57,183 nt of DNA, taken from an uncultured Alphaproteobacteria bacterium (GTDB lineage: Bacteria > Pseudomonadota > Alphaproteobacteria > HIMB59). The stretch lies in contig CACJAI010000006.1 in assembly GCA_902591315.1 (NCBI GenBank), positions 1 to 57,183 on the forward strand. The letters run 5' to 3'. The notes below the pieces were generated by a model. The model ran no database searches and was not told where the DNA came from. It saw only the letters and a list, made by a program, of their open reading frames with translations. The translations under genes and the position numbers were made by a program. Positions 43,501 to 51,994 of this stretch are shown here, piece after piece (the stretch's first letter is position 1; every line of letters starts with the position of its first letter).

Positions 43501-44316
43501 ATGAATGAAAAAAAAATAGGCATCGTAGCAAAGAAACTTAACCATTCATTATCTCCATTAATACATAATTATTGGGCAAAAAAAGATAATAATAAATTTA
43601 TTTATAGAAAATACGAGGTACAGGAAAAAAAAATAGATAAATTTTTTAATAATTATATAAGAGATAAACAATTTGTTGGGTTTAATATTACTATACCATA
43701 TAAAGAAATTTTTATTGGTTTTTGTGATAAAGTCACAACAAGAGCAAATAAAATCGGTTCCGTAAATTTAATTTATAAAAAAAATAAAACAATTTTTGGA
43801 GATAACACAGATGTTATTGGCTTTAGTAAGACTTTTAATACCTTAAAAATTAAAAATACAAAATCTGTATTATTAGTTGGTGCGGGGGGCGCCGCAAGAG
43901 CAATTTTATATTTTCTAAATAAAAAAAGTATCAAAAATATTGATATTTTTGCAACATCAATGAGAAGGGAAGAAAATCTTAAAAAAAAATTTAAATTTAA
44001 TCGTTTCCTGATTAGATCAACCCGTCTCAAGAAGAGATATGATTTGATTATCAATGCATCTAGTGCAGGGATGACTAAAAAAAATAAAATCAACAGAAAC
44101 ATTTTGAATTTAGTTAAGAACGCTAGAGGAGTAATTGACATTGTTTATAATCCAATTGATACAGATCTGTTAAAAAAAGCAAAAAAACATGACATAAAAT
44201 ACTCAGGTGGATTAAAGATGCTTGTAGAACAAGCAAAACCATCTTACGAAATATGGTCAGGCAATAAAATAGAAATAGACAGAAAAATTTATCAAATGCT
44301 TATAAATAAAATATGA
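43501..44316 (+). CDS. aroE: Shikimate dehydrogenase
   Basis: NADPH-dependent reduction of 3-dehydroshikimate to shikimate. The substrate site is KKLNHSLSPLIHNYW, with the catalytic Lys in NITIPYKEIF and Asp in FGDNTDVIGF. The nucleotide site is SVLLVGAGGAARAILYFL, then IINASSAGMTKKN and DIVYNPIDTDLL. The C-terminal GGLKMLVEQAKPSYEIW is typical. At 271 residues it is complete. It overlaps coaE by four bases. Confidence 0.95.
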   Translation: MNEKKIGIVAKKLNHSLSPLIHNYWAKKDNNKFIYRKYEVQEKKIDKFFNNYIRDKQFVGFNITIPYKEIFIGFCDKVTTRANKIGSVNLIYKKNKTIFGDNTDVIGFSKTFNTLKIKNTKSVLLVGAGGAARAILYFLNKKSIKNIDIFATSMRREENLKKKFKFNRFLIRSTRLKKRYDLIINASSAGMTKKNKINRNILNLVKNARGVIDIVYNPIDTDLLKKAKKHDIKYSGGLKMLVEQAKPSYEIWSGNKIEIDRKIYQMLINKI

Positions 44317-44870
44317 TTAAAGTTGCAGTTACAGGAAATATAGGATCAGGTAAATCTGAATTTATTAAATTTATCTCAAAGCTGGGTTTTTCTTGTATAT
44401 CATCTGATGCTATAATTTCAAAATTATACAAAGATGACCGTACTAGAAAAATAATTTTAAAAAAATTAAAACTTAATGATCATAATTATAAACAAGAAAT
44501 AATTAAAATGTTACAGAATGAAGAGTTCAACAGGAAACTTAAGAGAACAATATATCCTCTTCTATACTCCAAAAAAAAATTAGTAACCCAGAAACATCAG
44601 TCTTATCAGCCAGTATTTTATGAAATTCCATTACTTTACGAAGAAAATTTGTTCAATAATTTTAATGTCACTGTATTCGTAAACACTGATACTACAAAGA
44701 GAAAACATAGGGTTTTAAACAGAGGTGTTTCCGAAAATTATTTTAAATTAATGAACAATAAGCAGATTAAAGAAAATATAAAAAAAAATAAATCAACTTT
44801 TACGGTAAACAATAATGGATCAATCTTGAACTTACGTTTAAATATAATTAAATTATTAAATAAGCTATGA
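44313..44870 (+). CDS. coaE: Dephospho-CoA kinase
   Basis: Final step of CoA synthesis, phosphorylating the 3'-hydroxyl of dephospho-CoA. The P-loop is VAVTGNIGSGKSEFIKF, followed by ISSDAIISKLY, a lid region and VFYEIPLLYEENLFN, then VFVNTDTTKRKHRVLNRG. At 185 residues it is a little short. The Asp expected in S-x-D-A is present. The gene sits between aroE and dnaQ with four-base overlaps at both ends. Confidence 0.93.
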   Translation: MIKVAVTGNIGSGKSEFIKFISKLGFSCISSDAIISKLYKDDRTRKIILKKLKLNDHNYKQEIIKMLQNEEFNRKLKRTIYPLLYSKKKLVTQKHQSYQPVFYEIPLLYEENLFNNFNVTVFVNTDTTKRKHRVLNRGVSENYFKLMNNKQIKENIKKNKSTFTVNNNGSILNLRLNIIKLLNKL

Positions 44871-45547
44871 GAGAAATTATACTTGATATTGAAACTACAG
44901 GCTTAGAGTTTAAAGATGGACATCGAATTATTGAAATTGGCTGTATTGAACTTAACAAAAAAGAAGTAGGGGCAAGCTATCATGAATATATAAATCCATC
45001 TAAAACTCTTACTGAGGACAACATTAAAATACACGGAATAACTAATGAATATTTGACAGATAAGCCGGTTTTTGAAGAAATTGCAGACAGCTTCCTAGAA
45101 TTTATTCAAGATAGTTTCATTGTAGCTCATAATGCATCTTTTGACATAGGTTTCTTAAACTTTGAGCTTGAGAGACTATCTAAACCACCAATATTGAAGG
45201 AGAGAGTTATAGATACAATAAAAATTGCAAGACAACGGTTTCCAGGGCAGCAAGTATCATTAGACGCACTTATAAAGAAATTAAAAATCAATACACTTAT
45301 AAATAGAGACCAACACGGCGCTTTAAAAGACGCTAAAATCTTGACTGATGTATATTTGGAATTACAAGGCATAAACCAAATCGGATTAGAATTAAGCATG
45401 ACAAAATCAGAGAAAATTAACTTAGCTAGTGAGCCGAATTACACACCGATCGTATTAACAAAAGAAGAGACAGAAGCCCATAAAGAGTTTATAAAAAACA
45501 AAATACCTAATTCAAATTGGGCCAAAATGTTGAAAAATTATGAGTAG
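44867..45547 (+). CDS. dnaQ: DNA polymerase III epsilon subunit (3'-5' exonuclease)
   Basis: Proofreading exonuclease of the replicative polymerase. The DEDDh motifs are in order: EIILDIETTGLEF (Exo I), FIVAHNASFDIGFLNFEL (Exo II), and DQHGALKDAKILTDVYLEL with the catalytic His and Asp (Exo III). At 226 residues it has the normal size. The C-terminal tail contains a possible polymerase-binding segment (KEFIKNKIPNSNWAKM). It overlaps the Tim44-like gene by eight bases. Confidence 0.96.
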   Translation: MREIILDIETTGLEFKDGHRIIEIGCIELNKKEVGASYHEYINPSKTLTEDNIKIHGITNEYLTDKPVFEEIADSFLEFIQDSFIVAHNASFDIGFLNFELERLSKPPILKERVIDTIKIARQRFPGQQVSLDALIKKLKINTLINRDQHGALKDAKILTDVYLELQGINQIGLELSMTKSEKINLASEPNYTPIVLTKEETEAHKEFIKNKIPNSNWAKMLKNYE

Positions 45548-46052
45548 TGAATTTATAGATATTGTGCTTTTTGGAGCAATTGCGATATTTTTAGTGTATC
45601 GCCTAAGGAGTATTCTTGGATCTTCTGACGGAAAAATTGTGAATATTAGAACAAAAAAAAATCCTCAATCGAAGTTTAAACCTAAAATAGTTCCTAAAAA
45701 TGATAATAACGAATTTTTAGAAGGTGCTAACAAAGCATATGAAATGATCGTTCAGGCTTATCAAACTAACAATATTGAAAAAGTTAAAGATTTATTAACA
45801 CCTGAAGCAATGCAAGCGATGGAACAAGCAAAAGCGCCAAAAGAGATAAAATTTTCAGAAGTTAAAAATAGTTCTATCTTGGATGATAAATCTGATGACT
45901 TGAGACTAGTTAAATCTGTAAAATTTGAAACTGAACATTACAATGTTGCAAACAACGAAATACTGAATGTTGTCGAAGAATGGGGTTTTGAAAAAGATAA
46001 AAAATCCTCTGATCCTAATTGGAAGCTTTTTTCTATTAAACTTGTCTCATAA
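45540..46052 (+). CDS. Tim44/TimA-like membrane-anchored protein
   Basis: A 170-residue protein with one N-terminal membrane helix (about residues 5-24) and a C-terminal Tim44-like domain. The fit comes from FLEGANKAYEMIVQAYQTNN, then VKDLLTPEAMQAMEQ and DLRLVKSVKFETEHYN with the closing NWKLFSIKLV. The domain is the one used by mitochondrial Tim44 at the import channel; in bacteria (TimA) its role is not firmly known. It is shorter than the usual 220-240. The gene follows dnaQ in other alphaproteobacteria too (after secB, absent here). Confidence 0.82.
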   Translation: MSSEFIDIVLFGAIAIFLVYRLRSILGSSDGKIVNIRTKKNPQSKFKPKIVPKNDNNEFLEGANKAYEMIVQAYQTNNIEKVKDLLTPEAMQAMEQAKAPKEIKFSEVKNSSILDDKSDDLRLVKSVKFETEHYNVANNEILNVVEEWGFEKDKKSSDPNWKLFSIKLVS

Positions 46053-46542
46053 AATAAAATTAAATTTAAATCAAAAACAAAATAAAAAACCATTAGAGGA
46101 ACAACCTAATGAAAAAATTAGTATTTCAATCAACAGCTCAAGGGAGAACAAAAACAGAATTGAAAATATAGATAATAAAAATATAAAAGCTAAGAAAATT
46201 TTTGTTAAACCAGTTCTTTTGGATGTCAATCTTCATAAACAATTTAAAAATAATCATTTTAGCAAAATCGATTTGCACGGACTAACCGTTGACCAAGCAC
46301 ACCAAAAATTAATCGAATATTTTTCAATCAATTACAAGAAGAAAAACTTATTTCATATTGTTGTAACAGGGCTTGGGAATAAGACTAATGGTGAGGAATT
46401 TTTTACAGGAAAAATAAGAAGACAATTTCCTTTTTGGTTAGATACAGAAAAATTTCAATTTATGATAAAATCGTATTCGCCCTGTAAAATACAACATGGT
46501 GGTTTGGGTGCTTTTTATATTAAGTTAAGATCTAAAGAATAA
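46042..46542 (+). CDS. Smr-domain protein
   Basis: A protein of about 166 residues with a long low-complexity N-terminus and a C-terminal Smr domain. The domain starts SKIDLHGLTVDQAHQKLIEY, continues FHIVVTGLGNKTNGEEFF and ends KSYSPCKIQHGGLGAFYIKL, matching the D-L-H-G and T-G-x-G motifs of Smr proteins, which act on nucleic acids, often as nucleases. The frame is open back to ATG 45967, which would overlap the Tim44-like gene by 86 bases; TTG 46042 is preferred because it gives an 11-base overlap. It ends in an 11-base overlap with convergent hslU. Confidence 0.82.
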   Translation: MSHKIKLNLNQKQNKKPLEEQPNEKISISINSSRENKNRIENIDNKNIKAKKIFVKPVLLDVNLHKQFKNNHFSKIDLHGLTVDQAHQKLIEYFSINYKKKNLFHIVVTGLGNKTNGEEFFTGKIRRQFPFWLDTEKFQFMIKSYSPCKIQHGGLGAFYIKLRSKE

Positions 46543-47845
46543 ATTTTTTTTCGTCGGTAGGTTTGATTTCCGACTTAACAGCATCCGTAACCCAGGCTTT
46601 ATTTACTACTTCAGTTTTTTGATCACTTAGGTTTGCATCAAAACTAATTCTCTCAAGAATTTTTTCAAACATTGTTTGTAATCGTCGTGCGCCAATATTT
46701 TCTACCTCAGTATTTATTTGTTCAGTAAGAGTTGCTATTTCTTCTAAAGCCTCATCCTCAAACTTTAATTCAATATTTTCTGTTGCAAATAGTGACTTAT
46801 ATTGTTTGGTTAAGCTATTATCAGTTTCTTTTAAAATTCTAATAAAATCATCTTTTTTAAGAGCATTTAATCTTACTCTCACAGGCAGCCTTCCTTGAAG
46901 TTCTGGGAGTAAATCACTTGGTTTTGATTGATGAAAAGCACCAGAAGCAATAAATAAAATATGATTTGTCTCGATTGTTCCATATTTTGTGCTGACAACT
47001 GTACCCTCAATAAGCGGGAGTAAATCTCTTTGCACTCCTTCTCTTGAAACATCCCCGCCTCTTCTTTCACTATTAGGTGCGATTTTGTCAATTTCGTCAA
47101 TAAAAACTATTCCACTTTCCTGAACACTTTTAATAGCATTTTGAACTACATTTTGTTTTTCAGCGATTTTCTCAATTTCTTCTTGAATAAGCGGCTCATA
47201 AGCTTCGCCTATTTTAAGTTTTGTTTTCTTTTTATTTTTTAAACCTTTACCAAATATATCATTCATATTAATCATTCCCATTTGAGCACCAGGCATTCCT
47301 GGTATGTCCAATGATTGGAAAGGATTGGATTTTTGATCTAGTGCTATTTCGATCTCTTTATCATTAAGTTGATTATCTCTTAGCATCAACCGAAATTTTT
47401 CCTTGGTTTCTTCACTTGGATTGTCACCAAGCAATGCCTTTAAAACAATTTCTTCTGCATTTGTTTTGGCTTCATCTATGAAACGATCTCTTATTTTTTT
47501 CTTTTCTAAATTAATTGCAACTTCAATTAAATCTCTAATTATTTGTTCAACATCTCTTCCTACGTATCCAATTTCTGTAAATTTAGTCGCTTCCACTTTT
47601 ATAAACGGTGATTGTGTAAGTTTAGCTAATTTTCTTGCAATTTCAGTTTTACCGCAACCTGTTGGCCCAATCATTAATATATTTTTTGGGATGATATCAT
47701 CTCTAAGCGTCTCATCCTTTACATTTAATCTTCTCCAACGATTTCGAAGGGCTATGGCGACTGCTTTTTTTGCATCATCTTGACCAATCACATAGCGGTC
47801 AAGTTCTTCTTTAATAACTTTTGGAGTAAGTGATTGGCTATCCAT
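46532..47845 (-). CDS. hslU: HslU, ATPase of the HslUV protease
   Basis: AAA+ unfoldase that feeds substrates to HslV. Motifs are QDDAKKAVAIALRNRWRR, Walker A IGPTGCGKTEIARKLA, YVGRDVEQIIRDLIE, Walker B GIVFIDEIDKIAP, and SGAFHQSKPSDLLPELQGRLP. Sensor 2 is NIGARRLQTMFEKILE. The C-terminal EKKFIL is the tail that docks into HslV. The 437 residues are normal. It starts one base into the hslV stop codon. Confidence 0.97.
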   Translation of the reverse strand: MDSQSLTPKVIKEELDRYVIGQDDAKKAVAIALRNRWRRLNVKDETLRDDIIPKNILMIGPTGCGKTEIARKLAKLTQSPFIKVEATKFTEIGYVGRDVEQIIRDLIEVAINLEKKKIRDRFIDEAKTNAEEIVLKALLGDNPSEETKEKFRLMLRDNQLNDKEIEIALDQKSNPFQSLDIPGMPGAQMGMINMNDIFGKGLKNKKKTKLKIGEAYEPLIQEEIEKIAEKQNVVQNAIKSVQESGIVFIDEIDKIAPNSERRGGDVSREGVQRDLLPLIEGTVVSTKYGTIETNHILFIASGAFHQSKPSDLLPELQGRLPVRVRLNALKKDDFIRILKETDNSLTKQYKSLFATENIELKFEDEALEEIATLTEQINTEVENIGARRLQTMFEKILERISFDANLSDQKTEVVNKAWVTDAVKSEIKPTDEKKFIL

Positions 47846-48396
47846 TAAATTTTAATTTCTGAGATGTTTAGAGTATCATTTGTATAAATACAAAGCTCTG
47901 CAGCAACTTTAAGTGACTCTGCCGCAATTTCTTTTGCTGACAAATTAGATTTTCTTTTTAGAGCCCTTGCTGCGCTTAGAGCAAAGTTGCCACCTGATCC
48001 AATTGCAACTATACCTTCTTGAGGTTCCAGAACGTCACCGGTTCCGCTAATAAGATATGTTTCACTTTTATCAGCTGCAATAATCATCGACTCTAATCTT
48101 CTTAGATACCTATCGGTTCTCCAATCTTTAGCTAGTTCTACACAAGCTCTTTTTAGATTATATGAAAATTCTTCGCACTTTTTCTCCAGTCTATCAAAAA
48201 GAGTTAATGCATCGGCGGTTGATCCAGCAAACCCAACAATAATTTGATCATTATGAAATGTTCTAATTTTATTGGCGTTTGACTTAATTACCGATGTACC
48301 CAAAGTTACTTGTCCATCAGATGCTATTACAACACTCTCACCATCACGAACGCAAACAACAGTTGTCGAGCGTATTATTGTTTTATTTTTATCCAT
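47845..48396 (-). CDS. hslV: HslV peptidase
   Basis: Threonine peptidase of the HslUV complex. After a ten-residue propeptide the mature protein would begin at T11 in STTVVCVRDGESVVIASDGQVTLG; the N-terminal Thr is nucleophile and the Lys of KSNANKIRTF contributes. Further features are IVGFAGSTADALTLFDRLE and AIGSGGNFALSAARAL. The 183 residues are normal. It diverges from hisB across 38 bases containing an inverted repeat and a heat-shock-like promoter candidate. Confidence 0.97.
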   Translation of the reverse strand: MDKNKTIIRSTTVVCVRDGESVVIASDGQVTLGTSVIKSNANKIRTFHNDQIIVGFAGSTADALTLFDRLEKKCEEFSYNLKRACVELAKDWRTDRYLRRLESMIIAADKSETYLISGTGDVLEPQEGIVAIGSGGNFALSAARALKRKSNLSAKEIAAESLKVAAELCIYTNDTLNISEIKI

Positions 48397-48400
48397 TATT

Positions 48401-48435
48401 CCTATAAATATAGGTACTAAATAGCTGATTACAAA
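48401..48435 (-). promoter_or_regulatory. Possible heat-shock promoter of hslVU
   Basis: On the minus strand TTTGTA (48430-48435) and CCTATATTTA (48405-48414) stand 15 bases apart, partly resembling the sigma-32 pattern CTTGAA...CCCATNT. The -10 half also lies within the inverted repeat CCTATA-AA-TATAGG (48401-48414). The match is weaker than at dnaK and it overlaps the hisB start codon. Confidence 0.3.
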
Positions 48436-49019
48436 TGCGTGAATTTACATTTAATAGAGACACAAAAGAAACAAAAATATCAATAAAAATTAACCTTGAC
48501 GGCTCAGGAGTAAATAAAATTGATACTGGGATTGCTTTTTTTGATCATATGCTTCAACAAATAAGTACTCATAGCTTGATAGACTTAGAGTTAAAATGTG
48601 ATGGAGACCTAAAAGTCGATATGCACCATACTGTTGAAGATGTTGGCATTGCTTTAGGCGAGAGTATAAAAAATGCTCTTGGCGATAAAAAAGGTATAAC
48701 ACGATTTGCATATTCTTATGTTTCTTTTGATGAAACATTAACAAGATCAGTTATTGATCTTTGTAATCGCCCGTATTTTATTTGGAATGTTAAAACATCA
48801 TTAGAAAAAGTTGGTGAAATGGATCAAGAGTTATTTTCGGAATTTTTTAAATCTATAGTTACTGAGTCAAGAATGAACTGCCATATCGAAACGTTATATG
48901 GAAAAAACAATCACCATATCATTGAGAGCTGTTTTAAATCATTTGCGTTATCCTTGAAAAAAGCAATATCTGTTGACCCCAGAAAAACAAGTATTCCTAG
49001 TTCTAAAGGGAAACTTTGA
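48435..49019 (+). CDS. hisB: Imidazoleglycerol-phosphate dehydratase
   Basis: Sixth step of histidine synthesis. Monofunctional form of 194 residues. The metal-binding repeats are visible: IAFFDHMLQQISTHSLIDLEL, DLKVDMHHTVEDVGIALGE, and later NNHHIIESCFKSFALSLKKA. The SSKGKL terminus is normal. It opens the hisB-hisH-hisA-hisF operon and overlaps hisH by four bases. Confidence 0.96.
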   Translation: MREFTFNRDTKETKISIKINLDGSGVNKIDTGIAFFDHMLQQISTHSLIDLELKCDGDLKVDMHHTVEDVGIALGESIKNALGDKKGITRFAYSYVSFDETLTRSVIDLCNRPYFIWNVKTSLEKVGEMDQELFSEFFKSIVTESRMNCHIETLYGKNNHHIIESCFKSFALSLKKAISVDPRKTSIPSSKGKL

Positions 49020-49645
49020 AAAAAAAAGTCATAGGACTTATTGACGGGCAATCTGGAAATATTGGATCGATCAATAAAGCAATCAAAGATATTATAAAAG
49101 GAAGGCCATACCGATTAAAGATTATTAAAGGTTATTTTAACTATTCTTCGTTTGATAAAATTATTTTGCCTGGACAAGGTGCTTATGCCACTCTTATGTC
49201 AAATTTAAAAAAATTAAAAATTATTAAACCACTAAAAGAATACTTAGAAAATAACTCTTCATACTTAGGTATTTGCGTCGGGATGCAAATTCTATCTGAT
49301 TGGGGATATGAAGATAAAATTACAAGAGGCTTAGGAGTTATTAGCGGAGACATTAAAAAATTTAGAAATAAAAAACTTATAATTCCCCATATGGGATGGA
49401 ACACAATTAACTTAAACAATGATGACACTATTATTACAAATAGTTTCGATAAAAAGGACTTTTACTTTGTTCATAGTTACATTTTCCAAAACATTAGAAA
49501 ATCAAATGTTTTAGCTTTCACTCGTTATGGTCAAAAATTTCCTTCTATTGTAAAGAAAGGCAACATTTATGGAGTGCAATTTCATCCTGAAAAAAGCCAC
49601 AAACACGGCCTAAATTTAATAAAAAATTATATTTTGAAATCATGA
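49016..49645 (+). CDS. hisH: Imidazole glycerol phosphate synthase, glutaminase HisH
   Basis: Class I glutamine amidotransferase that supplies ammonia to HisF. The catalytic triad shows as Cys in YLGICVGMQIL, and His and Glu in VQFHPEKSHKHG. IPHMGWNTI and YFVHSYIF are also typical. The 209-residue protein starts at TTG 49016, overlapping the hisB stop codon. The usual G-I-C-L-G is G-I-C-V-G, a mild change. Confidence 0.94.
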   Translation: MKKKVIGLIDGQSGNIGSINKAIKDIIKGRPYRLKIIKGYFNYSSFDKIILPGQGAYATLMSNLKKLKIIKPLKEYLENNSSYLGICVGMQILSDWGYEDKITRGLGVISGDIKKFRNKKLIIPHMGWNTINLNNDDTIITNSFDKKDFYFVHSYIFQNIRKSNVLAFTRYGQKFPSIVKKGNIYGVQFHPEKSHKHGLNLIKNYILKS

Positions 49646-50352
49646 ATATATTTCCAGCAATTGACATAATAGACGGAAAATGTGTGCGATTAACCAAAGG
49701 TATCGTCGATGATAAAACAACCTATCAGTATTCCCCACTTGATATGGCAAAAACATATCAAGATGCAGGTTTCAATACTATCCATGTTGTCGACTTAGAT
49801 GCCACTCTAGGAAAAGGTAATAACAATCAAGTTCTGAGCCAAATTAGAAGAAAAATTGATATTAATATTGAAGTCGCTGGCGGTATAAGAACCAAAGAAG
49901 CAATTATTGAAAAAATTAATGAAGGATTTAATACAATTGTAATTGGAACCTTTGCAATAAAGAATATTGATGACGTTTTAAATTTTGACGATACTTTAAT
50001 TGAAAAACTATCCATTGCTTTGGATATAAAAGATAATCAAATTGCTTCTCATGGCTGGCAAGAGACAACTGATCAATCCTTGGAGCACATTGTAGACAAA
50101 TACAACAACCGGCCTATTCATTCCTACTTTGTCACTGATGTTGCTAATGATGGAATGCTGTCTGGTTTAAATATGAAAACATTTAATTCTATAAAAAAAT
50201 TAACTAATAAGCACATTACCATTGGAGGAGGCGTTAAAGACCTTAATGATATTGAACTGAGTAGATCAAATGGTTTCAATAATGTTGTTGTAGGTAAAGC
50301 TATATACGAAAATAAAATATCTATCGATAGTCTGGCTCAGTTCAATGCTTAA
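49642..50352 (+). CDS. hisA: ProFAR isomerase HisA
   Basis: Aldose-ketose isomerase of histidine synthesis, TIM barrel of 236 residues. It starts MNIFPAIDIIDGKCVRLTKG with the catalytic Asp, then VVDLDATLGKGNN, EVAGGIRTKEAI, FVTDVANDGMLSGLN (second Asp) and ITIGGGVKDLNDI. It overlaps hisH by four bases and hisF by eight. Confidence 0.96.
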   Translation: MNIFPAIDIIDGKCVRLTKGIVDDKTTYQYSPLDMAKTYQDAGFNTIHVVDLDATLGKGNNNQVLSQIRRKIDINIEVAGGIRTKEAIIEKINEGFNTIVIGTFAIKNIDDVLNFDDTLIEKLSIALDIKDNQIASHGWQETTDQSLEHIVDKYNNRPIHSYFVTDVANDGMLSGLNMKTFNSIKKLTNKHITIGGGVKDLNDIELSRSNGFNNVVVGKAIYENKISIDSLAQFNA

Positions 50353-51097
50353 AACAAGAATAATCCCATGCCTTGATGTTATTAAAAATAAAGTTGTTAA
50401 AGGTATTAATTTTAAAAACATAAGAGTCATGGGTAATGCAGTTGAAATGGCAAAATATTACTCTTTATCAGGTGCTGATGAGCTTTGCATGCTTGATATA
50501 AATGCATCATATCAAAATAGAAAAACATTTATTAAAACTGTTGAGTCAATAGCTAAGGTTATAAATATCCCTTTAACCGTAGGCGGAGGAGTTTCAGATT
50601 TAAGTGATATAACAGATTTGCTTAATGCTGGAGCAGATAAAGTATCAATTAATTCCGCAGCAGTAAAAAATCCAAAATTAATTAGACAAGCCTCATTGAA
50701 ACATGGCTCTCAATGCATAGTCGTAGCAATTGATGGAAAAAGGCACAAAGGTAAAATGAGAGTTGTTATCAAGGGCGGAAGAGAAATCACCAAAAAAGAA
50801 CTTATTAATTGGGCAAAGAAGGTGCAATCTCTAGGTGCTGGAGAAATATTAATGACCTCAATGGATACAGATGGTGTTCAAAATGGTTTCGATAGCAATA
50901 TGTTAAAAAAAGTAACTTGTAATGTAAGTATTCCTGTAATTGCTAGTGGTGGTGTTGGAAGTCTGGAGCATTTTTATTTAGGTCATTTGACAAGATCCAC
51001 TGGTTTGTTAGCCGCGAGTGTATTTCACTCTAGAAAATATAAAATTAAGACTGTAAAAAAATATCTTAGTAGTAAAGGTGTCCCTGTCAGATTATGA
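50345..51097 (+). CDS. hisF: Imidazole glycerol phosphate synthase, cyclase HisF
   Basis: Cyclase subunit partnering HisH. The 250-residue TIM barrel opens LKTRIIPCLDVIKNKVVKGINF with catalytic Asp in C-L-D-V; the second is in VVAIDGKRHKGKMRVVIKGG. GGGVSDLSDITDLLNAGADKVSINSA and MTSMDTDGVQNGFD bind phosphate and substrate. In other alphaproteobacteria hisE follows; here the HIT gene does, with a four-base overlap. Confidence 0.96.
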   Translation: MLKTRIIPCLDVIKNKVVKGINFKNIRVMGNAVEMAKYYSLSGADELCMLDINASYQNRKTFIKTVESIAKVINIPLTVGGGVSDLSDITDLLNAGADKVSINSAAVKNPKLIRQASLKHGSQCIVVAIDGKRHKGKMRVVIKGGREITKKELINWAKKVQSLGAGEILMTSMDTDGVQNGFDSNMLKKVTCNVSIPVIASGGVGSLEHFYLGHLTRSTGLLAASVFHSRKYKIKTVKKYLSSKGVPVRL

Positions 51098-51429
51098 GTT
51101 ATGATAAAGAAAATATTTTTTCAAAAATTTTAAAAGGTGAAATTCCTTGTGATAAGGTTTTTGAAAATGAGCATGTGCTTTCATTCAAAGATATTAGCCC
51201 AAAAGCAAAAACACATATCTTAATTATACCTAAGAAGCCCCTAATTGATATTTCCGATTTCTTACAAAATGCAGACAGCTTATATCAAACTAATTTTTGG
51301 AAATCCGTCGATGAAATTATAGATATTTTAGGTTTAAGAGATAAAGGTTTTCAAATTAAAACACATAAAGGCAAAGATGGCGGCCAAGAAGTATTTCATT
51401 TTCATCTACATTTGTTGGCAAATGTTTAG
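51094..51429 (+). CDS. HIT-family protein (HINT-like)
   Basis: A 111-residue nucleotide-binding protein of the histidine-triad family, related to HINT purine-nucleoside phosphoramidases. Markers are NIFSKILKGEIPCDKVFEN, ISPKAKTHILIIPKK and the triad FHFHLHLLA. The physiological substrate is unknown. It overlaps hisF and so shares its operon. Its stop codon lies two bases from that of the convergent BON-domain gene. Confidence 0.9.
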   Translation: MSYDKENIFSKILKGEIPCDKVFENEHVLSFKDISPKAKTHILIIPKKPLIDISDFLQNADSLYQTNFWKSVDEIIDILGLRDKGFQIKTHKGKDGGQEVFHFHLHLLANV

Positions 51430-51430
51430 T

Positions 51431-51994
51431 CTACCTGGCTTGAATATAATTAATTATATCTAACACACCCTTTATGCTTTTAGCATGTTCAATTACCATA
51501 TCTATTTCTTTTTGATCACTTGAAACACCAAACAGATATACAATTTGTTTTTGTACCTCAAAGTCGTATTTAAATTTCTTTATATTCGAGTCCGTGAAAA
51601 TCTTTGTAAAAAGTTGCGTGCTTATGAATTTGTCTTTGGCTATATCATCAAGTCCATATCCAGTATCAATTGAAATTTCATTTAAAACTTCATTTACACC
51701 ATCTTGTTGCCAGGCTAATCTTACTGCTTCTAAGCGCATGTCGCCGTAGGGAACTACGCCTGTTAAAAGAACCTTACCCAATTCAACTTCAACATCAATC
51801 CTTGTAAATAGAGTTGCATCATATGAAAAGTATTTTTCTTTAATACCAAGTTTAATTGTGGCATCGTCCCAACTTTCACTAAATGTTTTTTCATCTTCGT
51901 TTTCCTTAATGACAGTTTTTGCGCCTGTAGATACAAGTGACGGACCACAGCCAATAAAAAATACTGATAGTAGAATTATAAAATACTTAGTCAT
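51431..51994 (-). CDS. BON-domain lipoprotein (DolP-like)
   Basis: A 187-residue lipoprotein: signal MTKYFIILLSVFFIGC with Cys16 as lipid site. Two BON domains follow, approximately residues 45-110 (DATIKLGIKEKYF to VNEVLNEI) and 115-187 (KDKFISTQLFTKIFTD to GVLDIINYIQ). The order and length match the DolP/YraP proteins that bind anionic lipids and help maintain outer-membrane integrity. Its neighbour rsmI upstream (eight-base overlap) is in the same operon, as in many proteobacteria. Confidence 0.85.
   Translation of the reverse strand: MTKYFIILLSVFFIGCGPSLVSTGAKTVIKENEDEKTFSESWDDATIKLGIKEKYFSYDATLFTRIDVEVELGKVLLTGVVPYGDMRLEAVRLAWQQDGVNEVLNEISIDTGYGLDDIAKDKFISTQLFTKIFTDSNIKKFKYDFEVQKQIVYLFGVSSDQKEIDMVIEHAKSIKGVLDIINYIQAR

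Noticed and set aside
45967-46041. Membrane-helix-like extension at the Smr protein N-terminus
   Set aside because: The hydrophobic stretch is the out-of-frame shadow of the Tim44-like C-terminus; a start at TTG 46042 is more economical.
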